A stretch of 42,728 bases of DNA from NCBI RefSeq assembly GCF_022230955.1, contig NZ_JAKKFI010000080.1:1-42728 (forward strand), written 5' to 3'. The notes beneath the pieces were generated by a model. The model was not told where the DNA came from, made no database searches, and saw only the letters and a program-made list of their open reading frames with translations. The position numbers and the translations under genes are program-made. The number at the start of each line of letters is the position of its first letter. Positions within the stretch are counted from its first letter, which is position 1. Of this stretch, positions 17,871 through 25,228 are shown piece after piece. The DNA is from Micromonospora cabrerizensis (GTDB lineage: Bacteria; Actinomycetota; Actinomycetes; Mycobacteriales; Micromonosporaceae).

Positions 17871-17905
17871 CACAAAAACGACTCTGAGTCTGATAAGGGT
17901 ATACA

Positions 17906-20428
17906 GTGACCGATTCTCCCGAGTCCACACCGAACGAGCCAGGGGTCCCCGCCGAGGCCATCGCCGCCGTGGTCGCGCACGACCGGATCGAACCGGTCGG
18001 GCTCGAGGTGGAGATGCAGCGCTCCTACCTCGACTACGCGATGAGCGTCATCGTCGGGCGCGCGCTTCCGGACGTCCGGGACGGGCTCAAGCCGGTCCAC
18101 CGCAAGATCCTCTACGCCATGTTCGACTCCGGCTACCGGCCGGACCGCGGCTACGTGAAGTGCTCCCGGGTCGTCGGCGACGTGATGGGTCAGTTCCACC
18201 CGCACGGCGACTCGTCGATCTACGACGCGCTGGTCCGGATGGCGCAGCCCTGGTCGCTGCGCTACCCGCTGGTCGACGGCAACGGCAACTTCGGCTCGCC
18301 GGGTAACGATCCGGCCGCCGCGATGCGATACACCGAGTGCAAGCTGGACCCGCTGGCCATGGAGATGCTGCGGGACATCGACGAGGACACCGTCGAACTC
18401 CAGAACAACTACGACGGTCGGGCCAAGGAGCCCACGATCCTGCCGTCGCGGATCCCCAACCTGCTGCTGAACGGCTCCGAGGGCATCGCGGTCGGCATGG
18501 CCACCAAGATCCCGCCGCACAACCTGCGGGAGATCGGTGCGGCGGTGCAGTGGTGCCTGGAGCACCCCGAGGAGGACGAGGAGGCCACCCTCGAGGCGTT
18601 GCTCGGCATCGTCAAGGGTCCGGACTTCCCGACCCACGGCCTGATCGTCGGCACCACCGCGATCCAGGACGCGTACCGCACCGGTCGCGGCTCGATCCGG
18701 ATGCGCGCCGTGGTGGAGGTCGAGGAGGACAAGCGGGGCCGCCCCTGCCTGGTCGTCAGCGAGCTGCCCTACCAGGTCAACCCGGACAACCTCGCCGAGC
18801 GGATCGCCGAGCTGATCAAGGAGGGCAAGCTCGCCGGGATCGCCGACATCCGCGACGAGTCCTCCGGTCGTACCGGCATGCGGATCGTCCTGGTGCTCAA
18901 GCGCGACGCGGTCGCGAAGGTCGTGCTGAACAACCTCTACAAGCACACCCAGCTCCAGGAGACCTTCGGCGCCAACATGCTGGCCCTGGTCGACGGGGTG
19001 CCGCGCACGCTCAACCTGGCGCAGTTCATCCGCTACTACGTCGAGCACCAGATCGACGTGATCCGCCGGCGGACCGCGTTCCGGCTGCGCAAGGCCGAGG
19101 AGCGGGCGCACATCCTGCGCGGTCTCGGCAAGGCGCTGGACGCACTGGACGAGGTCATCGCGCTGATCCGGCGTTCGCCGACCGTGGACGACGCCCGGCA
19201 GGGCCTGATCCGGCTGCTGGATATCGACGAGATCCAGGCGACCGCGATCCTCGACATGCAGCTGCGCCGGCTCGCCGCCCTGGAGCGGCAGCGGATCGTC
19301 GACGACCTGGCCAAGCTCGAGATCGAGATCGCCGACCTCAAGGACATCCTCGCCAAGCCGGAGCGCCAGCGGAGGATCATCTCGGAGGAGCTCGGCGAGA
19401 TCGTCGCCAAGTGGGGCGACGAACGGCGGACGCAGATCATCCCGTTCGACGGCGAGGTCTCGATGGAGGACCTCATCGCCCGCGAGGACGTGGTCGTCAC
19501 GATCACCCGGACCGGGTACGCCAAGCGGACCAAGGTCGATCTCTACCGCTCGCAGCGGCGCGGCGGCAAGGGCGTCAGCGGCGCTACGCTGCGGCAGGAC
19601 GACATCGTCAGCCACTTCTTCGTCTGCTCGACCCACGACTGGATCCTGTTCCTGACGAACAAGGGCCGCGTCTACCGGGCCAAGGCGTACGAGTTGCCGG
19701 AGGCCAGTAGGGTAGCCAAGGGCCAACACGTGGCCAACCTGCTCGCCTTCCTACCCGACGAGCAGATCGCGCAGATCATTGAGATCCCGAACTACCAGGT
19801 AGCCCCCTATCTGGTACTGGCCACGAAGAACGGCCTGGTGAAGAAGACGCGGCTCGAGGAGTTCGACTCCAACCGTTCCGGCGGCATCATCGCGATCAAC
19901 CTGCGCGATGAGGACGAGCTGGTCGGTGCTGCGTTGGTTGCGCCGGAGAACGACCTGCTGCTGGTCTCCAAGAAGGCACAGGCGATCCGGTTCAACGCCT
20001 CGGACGAGGCGTTGCGGCCGATGGGCCGGGCCACCTCGGGTGTCATCGGGATGCGCTTCACGGACGACGATGTCCTGCTCGCCATGGAGGTCGTCCGGGA
20101 CGGCCTGGACGTTCTGGTGGCCACGAACGGGGGATACGCGAAGCGGACCCCGATCGAGGAATACCCGGTGCAGGGCCGGGGAGGTAAGGGCGTGTTGACT
20201 GCGAAGATCACCGAACGGCGCGGTGGTCTGGTCGGCGCGGTGGTGATCGATCCGGACGACGAGCTGTTCGCGATCACCAGCAATGGTGGTGTCATTCGGA
20301 CTCCGGTGAAGCCTGTACGCCGTACGCGTGACCGGAACACAATGGGGGTCAAGCTGATGGACCTCCCGGACGGCGTGACTATCGTGGCGATTGCTCGCAA
20401 TGCCGACGAGCCTGACGAACAGGACTAG
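17906..20428 (+). CDS. gyrA: DNA gyrase subunit A
   Basis: Breakage-reunion subunit (840 aa). The winged-helix region holds the active-site Tyr142 (AAAMRYTE) and the quinolone region HPHGDSSIYDALVR. There Ser103 and Asp107 correspond to E. coli Ser83 and Asp87, both drug-sensitive residues. A coiled-coil tower follows, and a C-terminal six-bladed DNA-wrapping domain contains the GyrA box QRRGGKG (residues 550-556) and a later QGRGGKG repeat. The start is GTG with AAGGG six bases upstream. The unit continues to the DUF3566 gene 4 bp downstream. Confidence 0.97.
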   Translation: MTDSPESTPNEPGVPAEAIAAVVAHDRIEPVGLEVEMQRSYLDYAMSVIVGRALPDVRDGLKPVHRKILYAMFDSGYRPDRGYVKCSRVVGDVMGQFHPHGDSSIYDALVRMAQPWSLRYPLVDGNGNFGSPGNDPAAAMRYTECKLDPLAMEMLRDIDEDTVELQNNYDGRAKEPTILPSRIPNLLLNGSEGIAVGMATKIPPHNLREIGAAVQWCLEHPEEDEEATLEALLGIVKGPDFPTHGLIVGTTAIQDAYRTGRGSIRMRAVVEVEEDKRGRPCLVVSELPYQVNPDNLAERIAELIKEGKLAGIADIRDESSGRTGMRIVLVLKRDAVAKVVLNNLYKHTQLQETFGANMLALVDGVPRTLNLAQFIRYYVEHQIDVIRRRTAFRLRKAEERAHILRGLGKALDALDEVIALIRRSPTVDDARQGLIRLLDIDEIQATAILDMQLRRLAALERQRIVDDLAKLEIEIADLKDILAKPERQRRIISEELGEIVAKWGDERRTQIIPFDGEVSMEDLIAREDVVVTITRTGYAKRTKVDLYRSQRRGGKGVSGATLRQDDIVSHFFVCSTHDWILFLTNKGRVYRAKAYELPEASRVAKGQHVANLLAFLPDEQIAQIIEIPNYQVAPYLVLATKNGLVKKTRLEEFDSNRSGGIIAINLRDEDELVGAALVAPENDLLLVSKKAQAIRFNASDEALRPMGRATSGVIGMRFTDDDVLLAMEVVRDGLDVLVATNGGYAKRTPIEEYPVQGRGGKGVLTAKITERRGGLVGAVVIDPDDELFAITSNGGVIRTPVKPVRRTRDRNTMGVKLMDLPDGVTIVAIARNADEPDEQD

Positions 20429-20432
20429 TTGA

Positions 20433-21341
20433 ATGACGGAGACACAGGCGAAGTCGGGGAACACGGGGACCTCGGCCAACCCGGTCGACGAGGAGGCCGC
20501 CAAGGGCGGCACACCAGCGACCGGCCGCGCGGCCGTGGGCCGGGCTACGGTCCCCGCCGATGCGCCTGCCCCGAAATTCACGAGGGCTCCGGGCATGACA
20601 CCCCCGCCTGAGCCGGCCGGTGAGGACGCTGGGGCCGCCGACAAGACCGAGACGTCCGGCGCCGAGGCGCCGACGGCCGCCGCCACACCTTCGGGTTCGG
20701 CGGCGGCACCCTCGGCTCGTCCGGCGACCACCCAGCCGATCAACGTCCGGCCCGGGCAGGCGGCGTCGACCGGGTCCACCGGCACCCAGCCGCGAATCAC
20801 ACCGGGCATGACCCAGCCGCAGTCGGACGCGTCGCGTACGGCCGCGGCCGCCCGCCCGGCCAGCGGTGGTGGCCTGCCGCCGGGCATCGGCAACGCGTCC
20901 GCCGTCGGGGCAGCCCGCGTTGGCGACGCGGTACGCGCGGCGCGTACCTCGGTCAGCTCGGCCGCGTCCCGCGGACCGCGCCGGGCCCGACTGAACCTGA
21001 AGCGGATCGACCCGTGGTCGGTGATGAAGTTCGCATTCGCCGTCTCGGTGGTGCTCTTCATCGTCGTCGTGGTCGCCACCTCGGTGCTGTACCTGGCGTT
21101 GGACGCGATGGGTGTGTTCCAGAGCGTCAACGACAGCCTGAGTGACCTGGTCAACGCCGGCGGTGGCGAGAGCACCAGCGGGTTCCAGATCACCGCCAAG
21201 GGCGTGATCCTCAGCTCGGCGCTGATCGGCCTGGTCAACGTGGTGCTGTTCACCGCGTTGGCCACGCTGGGAGCGTTCGTCTACAACGTCTGCGCCGACC
21301 TGGTCGGCGGGATCGAGCTGACCCTCGCCGAGCGCGACTGA
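20433..21341 (+). CDS. DUF3566 membrane protein
   Basis: A 302-aa membrane protein of the DUF3566 family (relative of M. tuberculosis Rv0007, also placed after gyrA). The first ~185 residues are disordered and rich in Pro/Ala/Thr. The domain proper runs from RARLNLKRIDPWSVMKFAF to the end, with two membrane helices (FAFAVSVVLFIVVVVATSVLY and ILSSALIGLVNVVLFTALATLGAFV) separated by an outside loop, and ends NVCADLVGGIELTLAERD. Function is unknown. It is 4 bp after gyrA and probably co-transcribed. Confidence 0.9.
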   Translation: MTETQAKSGNTGTSANPVDEEAAKGGTPATGRAAVGRATVPADAPAPKFTRAPGMTPPPEPAGEDAGAADKTETSGAEAPTAAATPSGSAAAPSARPATTQPINVRPGQAASTGSTGTQPRITPGMTQPQSDASRTAAAARPASGGGLPPGIGNASAVGAARVGDAVRAARTSVSSAASRGPRRARLNLKRIDPWSVMKFAFAVSVVLFIVVVVATSVLYLALDAMGVFQSVNDSLSDLVNAGGGESTSGFQITAKGVILSSALIGLVNVVLFTALATLGAFVYNVCADLVGGIELTLAERD

Positions 21342-21347
21342 GCGACC

Positions 21348-21407
21348 GGGACGCCGGGGCACCGCGTAATGCGGTCGCTCCGGCGTCCCGTACTCAGGTA
21401 GGTTTTT
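21348..21407 (+). terminator. Terminator after the gyrA-DUF3566 unit
   Basis: GGGACGCCGG / CCGGCGTCCC stem (21348-21357 and 21380-21389) with an inner ACCGC/GCGGT hairpin; a GGTTTTTG stretch lies 13 bp further on. AGCGACC (21341-21347) could instead pair with GGTCGCT (21373-21379), an alternative fold. Confidence 0.7.
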
Positions 21408-21447
21408 GCAGGCGACGACGGCCCGGCTCGCAGGGTCGGACCCCGAT

Positions 21448-21477
21448 TTGGGGCCGGCAGAGCGGATGGGTTAATCT
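21448..21477 (+). promoter_or_regulatory. Possible promoter of tRNA-Ile
   Basis: TTGGGG (21448-21453) and TAATCT (21472-21477) are spaced 18 bp and lie about 15 bp before the mature tRNA 5' end. The match is partial. Confidence 0.35.
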
Positions 21478-21492
21478 TGCTCGTCGCAACGC

Positions 21493-21566
21493 GGGGCTAT
21501 AGCTCAGTCGGTTAGAGCGCAGAGCTGATAACTCTGAGGTCGATGGTTCGATTCCATCTAGCCCCA
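21493..21566 (+). tRNA. ileT: tRNA-Ile(GAU)
   Basis: 74-nt cloverleaf: acceptor GGGGCTA pairs with TAGCCCC, D-arm AGCTCAGTCGGTTAGAGCG, anticodon stem CAGAG/CTCTG with loop CTGATAA (anticodon GAT), T-arm with GGTTCGATTCC. Discriminator base A; the terminal CCA is not encoded (followed by CCG). Confidence 0.98.
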
Positions 21567-21609
21567 CCGCATTGTCGTCCGACGCTAGTCGAGCGCGAGG
21601 GGTCGCCCC

Positions 21610-21738
21610 ATGTTCAAGAAGCTGCTGATCCTGGCCGGCGTCGTCGGTGTGGCTGCCGTCGTCTTCAACAAGGTCAAGGCCGCGAACGACGAGCGTGCCC
21701 TGTGGCACGAGGCGACCACCGCGCCCGACCTGCGCTGA
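21610..21738 (+). CDS. Small DLW-39-family-like membrane protein
   Basis: A 42-aa protein, MFKKLLILAGVVGVAAVVF at the N-terminus (one short membrane helix) followed by KVKAANDERALWHEATTAP. It resembles the very small actinobacterial proteins called DLW-39 family, which sit between tRNA-Ile and tRNA-Ala after gyrA; here the DLW motif reads ALW. GAGCGCGAGGGG lies a few bases before the ATG. Function is unknown. Confidence 0.8.
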   Translation: MFKKLLILAGVVGVAAVVFNKVKAANDERALWHEATTAPDLR

Positions 21739-21781
21739 AGGTCCGGCCCGGCGACGAGCGATCGACGCCACGGCCACTCAC

Positions 21782-21857
21782 GGGGCCCTAGCTCAACTGG
21801 CAGAGCACTGCCTTTGCAAGGCAGGGGTTAGGGGTTCGAGTCCCCTGGGCTCCACCA
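21782..21857 (+). tRNA. alaT: tRNA-Ala(UGC)
   Basis: Acceptor GGGGCCC pairs with GGGCTCC (one G-U), anticodon stem CTGCC/GGCAG with loop TTTGCAA (anticodon TGC), T-arm GGTTCGAGTCC. CCA is encoded at 21855-21857. Its 3' half (from 21812) is the attachment sequence of the integrated element and is repeated at 25229-25282. Confidence 0.98.
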
Positions 21858-21865
21858 GCACTTTC
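21812..21865 (+). repeat. attL: attL: tRNA-Ala 3' end copy
   Basis: First of two 54-bp direct repeats, covering the anticodon loop to 8 bp beyond the CCA end. Differs from the copy at 25229-25282 at one base (C21844 versus T25261). Confidence 0.9.
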
Positions 21866-21885
21866 TCCGGATGATCTCGGTCCGA

Positions 21886-21911
21886 GTACAGCCATCCGTA
21901 CAGCCAAGCCG
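21886..21911 (+). repeat. Candidate arm-type integrase site, left end
   Basis: Two 9-bp copies GTACAGCCA separated by TCC (12-bp period), followed by AGCCG. The same 26-bp block with two changes occurs at 25115-25140 near the other end of the element. Confidence 0.55.
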
Positions 21912-21912
21912 G

Positions 21913-22851
21913 TCACGCCGTCCCCTCCTGGCCGAGAATTCGGTCAATGGCCGAGGCAGCCTGACGAGCCCGCGCCGGCAGAACGTGGCCGTAGGTGTCG
22001 GCCGTCATCCGGATGGTGGAGTGCCCGAGCAGCTCCATCACCGTTCGCAGCTCCTCGCCTTGGTCGAGCAGGAACGTGGCGAAGGCGTGCCGCAGGTCGT
22101 GCAGGTGTAGCCAGTCAAGCCCGGCCGCCGCGCGGAGCTGCTCGAAGCGCCGGTTGACGTTCCGCGGCTCCATGGCAGTGCCGATCGTGCTGGCGAAGAC
22201 CGGGCCCAGATCGGACCACACCTCGCCGGCCGCGAGCCGTTCCTTGGCCTGGCGCACACGCTGTGCCTCCAACGCCCGAACGGCCAGAGCCGACAGCGGC
22301 AGCGGACGGGCCGACCGGTGCGTCTTCGGTGGCACGAACACCAACCCGTGATCCGTGCGCTGGAGCGTCTGCCGAACGAACAGCGCCCTTCCCGGCAGGT
22401 CGACATCCGACCACCGCAGGCCCAACAGCTCAGCCCGCCGCAGCCCGGTCGCCAGCGCCAGGACGAACAGCGACTCCAACTGGTCCCCGGTCAACACCGA
22501 CAGCAGCGTCTTGGCTTCCTCGGGCGTCAGAGCGCGCCGCTCGGTTCTGCCGAGGGCCGGTGGCTTGGCGGCCTTGGCGACGTTGCGCGGGACCAAGTCC
22601 ATCCGCTCGGCGTCGGCCAGGGCGACGCGCAGGACGGCGTGCACCTTGATGATGCTGGCCGGGGCGAGCTTGCCCCGCAGCCCGGTCAGGAACCGCTGCA
22701 CGTCCCGAGGCGTCAACCGGTCGAGCTTGACCCGACCGAGGCCCGGCACCAGGTGCTTGCTCACGGCCAGGCGGTAGCGCACCAGCGTTGACGGTCGGGT
22801 GCCGTCGTGCGCCTTCACGTCCCGCAGCCACTCCGTCAACCAGGCTTCCAA
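21913..22851 (-). CDS. int: Tyrosine recombinase / integrase, probably 5'-truncated
   Basis: A 312-aa phage-type integrase that would act on the adjacent tRNA-Ala site. The core-binding domain is at the N-terminus (LTEWLRDVKAHDGTRPSTLVRYRLAV...LTPRDVQRFLTGL). The catalytic domain shows ATGLRRAELLGLRW (Arg), PKTHRSARPLPL (Lys region), LHDLRHAFATFLLDQG (His-x2-Arg), LLGHSTIRMTADTYGHV (His/Trp position and Tyr nucleophile). The usual N-terminal arm-binding domain (about 60-80 residues) is missing. The only start is TTG at 22851; homologous-looking sequence (GVDLTAQPRT) continues 18 codons upstream until a TGA, hinting at 5' loss. Confidence 0.9.
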   Translation of the reverse strand: MEAWLTEWLRDVKAHDGTRPSTLVRYRLAVSKHLVPGLGRVKLDRLTPRDVQRFLTGLRGKLAPASIIKVHAVLRVALADAERMDLVPRNVAKAAKPPALGRTERRALTPEEAKTLLSVLTGDQLESLFVLALATGLRRAELLGLRWSDVDLPGRALFVRQTLQRTDHGLVFVPPKTHRSARPLPLSALAVRALEAQRVRQAKERLAAGEVWSDLGPVFASTIGTAMEPRNVNRRFEQLRAAAGLDWLHLHDLRHAFATFLLDQGEELRTVMELLGHSTIRMTADTYGHVLPARARQAASAIDRILGQEGTA

Positions 22852-23349
22852 CGTCCGAGGCTGCGCGGTGAGGTCGACGCCGAGCTGAAGTTGGCGCCGT
22901 CCTGCTCAGTGATGGGGCAAGCCGCATCGTGGATCGCTTCGCACTCGCGGACTGGCCGGAAGTTCTCGCCCTCATCACTAGGTCGGGACCATCCGAAGTC
23001 ATCAGGCAAGTCCGAGCAGCGGAATGCAGCGATCCGCAGGGTAGGAGGTGGCCGCGTGGCAAGACCCATGACGACGCCACCCTGGCCTACTGCACTCAGC
23101 TTGGCGAGCCGGTTGGTGATCCGACAACCGATGCGCAACGCATCTCCGCCAGGTGATCTGCGACAGGCTCCAGCAATCTAGGTGCGGCAGGTTAGTCGCC
23201 GACGAAACGTTCCGTCATGTCGATGCGCATGCGTTCGATTGCCGTGCAGCCGATGCGGAAGATCCGAACATTCGCCTACGGCGGCAGATCGCTTGCGCTG
23301 ATGGGTCATGCTGAGGCAACCGGGGCGACGGCCCGATTGGAGTAGGACC
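22852..23349. other. Element region without a clear gene
   Basis: About 500 bp between int and the next small gene. Several overlapping frames are open but none has a recognisable product. One plus-strand frame (22929-23156) ends DDATLAYCTQLGEPVGDPTTDAQRISAR and contains the 18-bp repeat found again at 23727-23744. It may be a gene remnant. Confidence 0.4.
23097..23114 (+). repeat. 18-bp direct repeat, copy 1
   Basis: CAGCTTGGCGAGCCGGTT, identical to 23727-23744. Both encode QLGEPV in one frame. Confidence 0.8.
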
Positions 23350-23619
23350 ATGACGATGTTCTGGCTCTGGACCGCAGCGGGCGGCGTAGCGCTGCTGCTT
23401 GTCGTTACGTCGGCCGTTGTCGTTGTGCGACGCCGCCGGGTGGCCCGCGCATCGTTGACCCGTGACCCCGTCATGCGGAACGCACAGCGAGCTATGGCCG
23501 AGCTGCAAGACCAACGTCGGCGTTCCAACAAGGGCACGATCCGGGGCAAAGGCGGCGGTGGGGACGCGAAGACAATGCATGACGCTGCATATGGCTCGGA
23601 CACCTCCACCGGAGCCTAA
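23350..23619 (+). CDS. Small single-helix membrane protein
   Basis: An 89-aa protein starting MTMFWLWTAAGGVALLLVV, with one membrane helix (about residues 3-26) and a following RRRR stop-transfer patch that predicts a cytoplasmic C-terminus. The tail is charged, then Gly/Ser-rich (RRRSNKGTIRGKGGGGDAKTMH). GGAG lies seven bases before the ATG. No family recognised. It is flanked by the two 18-bp direct repeats, inside the integrated element. Confidence 0.55.
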   Translation: MTMFWLWTAAGGVALLLVVTSAVVVVRRRRVARASLTRDPVMRNAQRAMAELQDQRRRSNKGTIRGKGGGGDAKTMHDAAYGSDTSTGA

Positions 23620-23726
23620 TCGGATCGACGCCACCCACGATCGGGCGCATTGATCTGGCGGGATCAGCGCGCCGAGGTGCCGCAGATCAGTTGGCGGAGA
23701 ACCATCGCACATCAGTCGCGGCAGGA

Positions 23727-23744
23727 CAGCTTGGCGAGCCGGTT
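23727..23744 (+). repeat. 18-bp direct repeat, copy 2
   Basis: CAGCTTGGCGAGCCGGTT, identical to 23097-23114, 630 bp away. Confidence 0.8.
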
Positions 23745-23775
23745 TCACTGCCGAATTGACCTCTTAAGAATCAAG

Positions 23776-23795
23776 GCGGCCCGCAAGCGGGCCGC
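23776..23795. terminator. GC-rich hairpin
   Basis: GCGGCCCGC and GCGGGCCGC (23776-23784 and 23787-23795) form a perfect 9-bp inverted repeat separated by AA. No T tract follows. Confidence 0.5.
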
Positions 23796-23962
23796 GCCGG
23801 CCCGGCCCCGGCCTGCTGGCGACCTCCGGCCGGCATCGGCCGGGCCGGCCGGCCACGCTCGGGAATCACAGAATCAGAAGACCTCAGGGCTCCGCCCCGA
23901 ACCCCGGCCCTCCTCAGAGATCAGCCGCGAGCGGATCACCTCGCCGGGCACCACAAGGGCTA

Positions 23963-24036
23963 CCAGCCTCCCCGGATGGGGCCAAGGTCGTTCGTCCGGT
24001 AGGGCGCTCCACCTTGTCCCCGTCCGGGGAGGCTGG
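23963..24036. repeat. Long inverted repeat forming a 74-nt hairpin
   Basis: Arms 23963-23988 and 24011-24036 are 26 bp each and pair at 25 positions (one of them G-U on the plus-sense RNA, one C-U mismatch), with a 22-nt loop. It lies in a gene-free part of the integrated element. It could be a structured RNA, a terminator for the convergent gene at 24114 or a protein-binding site. Confidence 0.85.
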
Positions 24037-24113
24037 ACGGTCTACGACTGCCCGACGAGGAGATCCGCCCAATGACGACGTGCAGTACAAAGACCTCTCC
24101 CGCCAAGCCCGCG

Positions 24114-24476
24114 TCATCCCGCTTCGAATAGCGCGTCGACATCCACCGTGAGCAAGCTCCGCTCCGGAGTCGTCACCAGACCCGGTTTGTGAGAAACAGT
24201 CGACCTGATCGCCTCGACTGTCTGGTAGAGCGTTTCGGTCAAGGACGCGTTCAACATCAACCCCGGCAGCTCGGCTAGTAGCTCCTCAGCGCTACTGACC
24301 AGCTCGGCCGCCGTGGGTGGGGCTTCCTCTTGCAGGTCCTCGATCCACTCCACGGGACCCTTGTAGTCGACCAGGGCATGTCCCGTGGCGGCACGGCATA
24401 GCTCCTCGGCCCGAAGTGCCAACACTGCGTATCGGCAGCCCCACGAAAACAGAGGCATCCGGACGCCCTTCACCAT
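24114..24476 (-). CDS. Hypothetical protein in the integrated element
   Basis: A 120-aa protein of unknown function, starting MVKGVRMPLFSWGCRYAVL. It is mostly helical by composition, acidic in the middle (WIEDLQEEAPPTAAELVSSAEELLAELPG) and ends LTVDVDALFEAG. No signal peptide. The ATG at 24476 lacks a strong ribosome site; Met at 24458 is an alternative, and the frame stays open to 24533. Sensible amino-acid composition and codon use favour a real gene. Confidence 0.55.
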   Translation of the reverse strand: MVKGVRMPLFSWGCRYAVLALRAEELCRAATGHALVDYKGPVEWIEDLQEEAPPTAAELVSSAEELLAELPGLMLNASLTETLYQTVEAIRSTVSHKPGLVTTPERSLLTVDVDALFEAG

Positions 24477-24769
24477 GCCGGTTACTGTGCCACCCTGACG
24501 CTCCGCACCGTCCCGCAGGTGAGCAGTCCGCATCTAGTCCGCAAGAGGTCGGTGGGCGGCGGGGGAGTGGTGTGAGACGTTGAGAGGTGTTTTCGCTGCT
24601 AGAGCGGCATGCGGCCAGGTCGCCGGGACAAGTAATTTGATCTCGTAATGCGTAGGTCGCTGATGCGGTCGCTTCCAAGTGATGCCGTGACGATCACGAG
24701 AGAGGCCAGCCGACGGCGAGGGCGGGGCGATCGCTGCCGCGCCGCTACGCGGCTTGCCACCGGGTAGCA
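24477..24769. other. Gap within the element
   Basis: About 290 bp between the divergent genes at 24114-24476 and 24770-25102. No convincing gene or repeat is seen; it should carry their promoters. Confidence 0.4.
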
Positions 24770-25102
24770 GTGCTCTGGCCAGTGCCGCATGATCAGCGCG
24801 TGGGCCAGTTGCCGGAAGATGTCAGGTCGTGTTACCGGTTCTTCGCGTTCTACCTCGCCAATGGCACGCTGTGCCTAGACCTCCTGGACGGGATTGACTA
24901 CCGGCCTGCTCTCATGCAGTTCGGCTCGACGCTCGAACAGGTCATGGCGATCTTCTCCAACGTGCTCGACATCAACGAGCACGGCCAGGTGACGAACGCA
25001 GGTGATGCCGAGTGGCGCGCCGCGCAGTACATCCGCCGCTACTGCGACCGGGAGTACACAGTCGAGCCGCCATTCGAGGCTTGGGAGCTAGAACTGCCGT
25101 GA
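24770..25102 (+). CDS. Small hypothetical protein (possible DUF7677-type)
   Basis: A 110-aa soluble protein with a well-formed look: LPEDVRSCYRFFAFYLANGTLCLDLLDGIDYRPALMQFGSTLEQVMAIFSNVLDINEHGQVTN, ending in AAQYIRRYCDREYTVEPPFEAWELELP. It reminds me of an uncharacterised small-protein family (DUF7677), but I cannot confirm this. The GTG at 24770 is the earliest start; Val/Leu alternatives exist within 15 codons and no clear ribosome site is visible, so the N-terminus is uncertain. It is the last gene in the element, followed by a 24-bp palindrome. Confidence 0.65.
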   Translation: MLWPVPHDQRVGQLPEDVRSCYRFFAFYLANGTLCLDLLDGIDYRPALMQFGSTLEQVMAIFSNVLDINEHGQVTNAGDAEWRAAQYIRRYCDREYTVEPPFEAWELELP

Positions 25103-25104
25103 CG

Positions 25105-25128
25105 ACGGGTGGCTGTACAGCCACCCGT
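25105..25128. repeat. Perfect 24-bp palindrome
   Basis: Arms of 12 bp with no spacer, centred on GTAC at 25115-25118, starting 2 bp after the stop of the preceding gene. It overlaps the right arm-type repeat. Could act as a terminator or as a recombinase/excisionase site. Confidence 0.8.
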
Positions 25129-25140
25129 ACAGTCAAGCCG
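25115..25140 (+). repeat. Candidate arm-type integrase site, right end
   Basis: GTACAGCCA-CCC-GTACAGTCA followed by AGCCG: the same 26-bp block as 21886-21911 with two base changes, lying inside the element 89 bp before attR. Confidence 0.55.
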
Positions 25141-25228
25141 ACCGACGGAGACGGTTAGGGGTCGACGCGAGGCGACAAGGCGAGCAGGTCAACGGCAGCC
25201 GCCGACGCCAGTCGACAGCAGTCTTGAT

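Larger units (their letters stand above)
23620..24113. other. Element region with hairpins, no clear gene
   Basis: No credible gene. The stretch holds the second 18-bp repeat (23727-23744, in a frame reading LAENHRTSVAAGQLGEPVSLPN then stop, possibly a gene tail), a short GC hairpin (23776-23795), a run of GGCC-rich inverted repeats (about 23790-23850) and the long hairpin at 23963-24036. Confidence 0.5.

Noticed and set aside
23650..24075. 141-codon plus-strand open frame in the element
   Set aside because: It runs through GC-rich inverted repeats and the long hairpin, has no ribosome site and no plausible protein composition.
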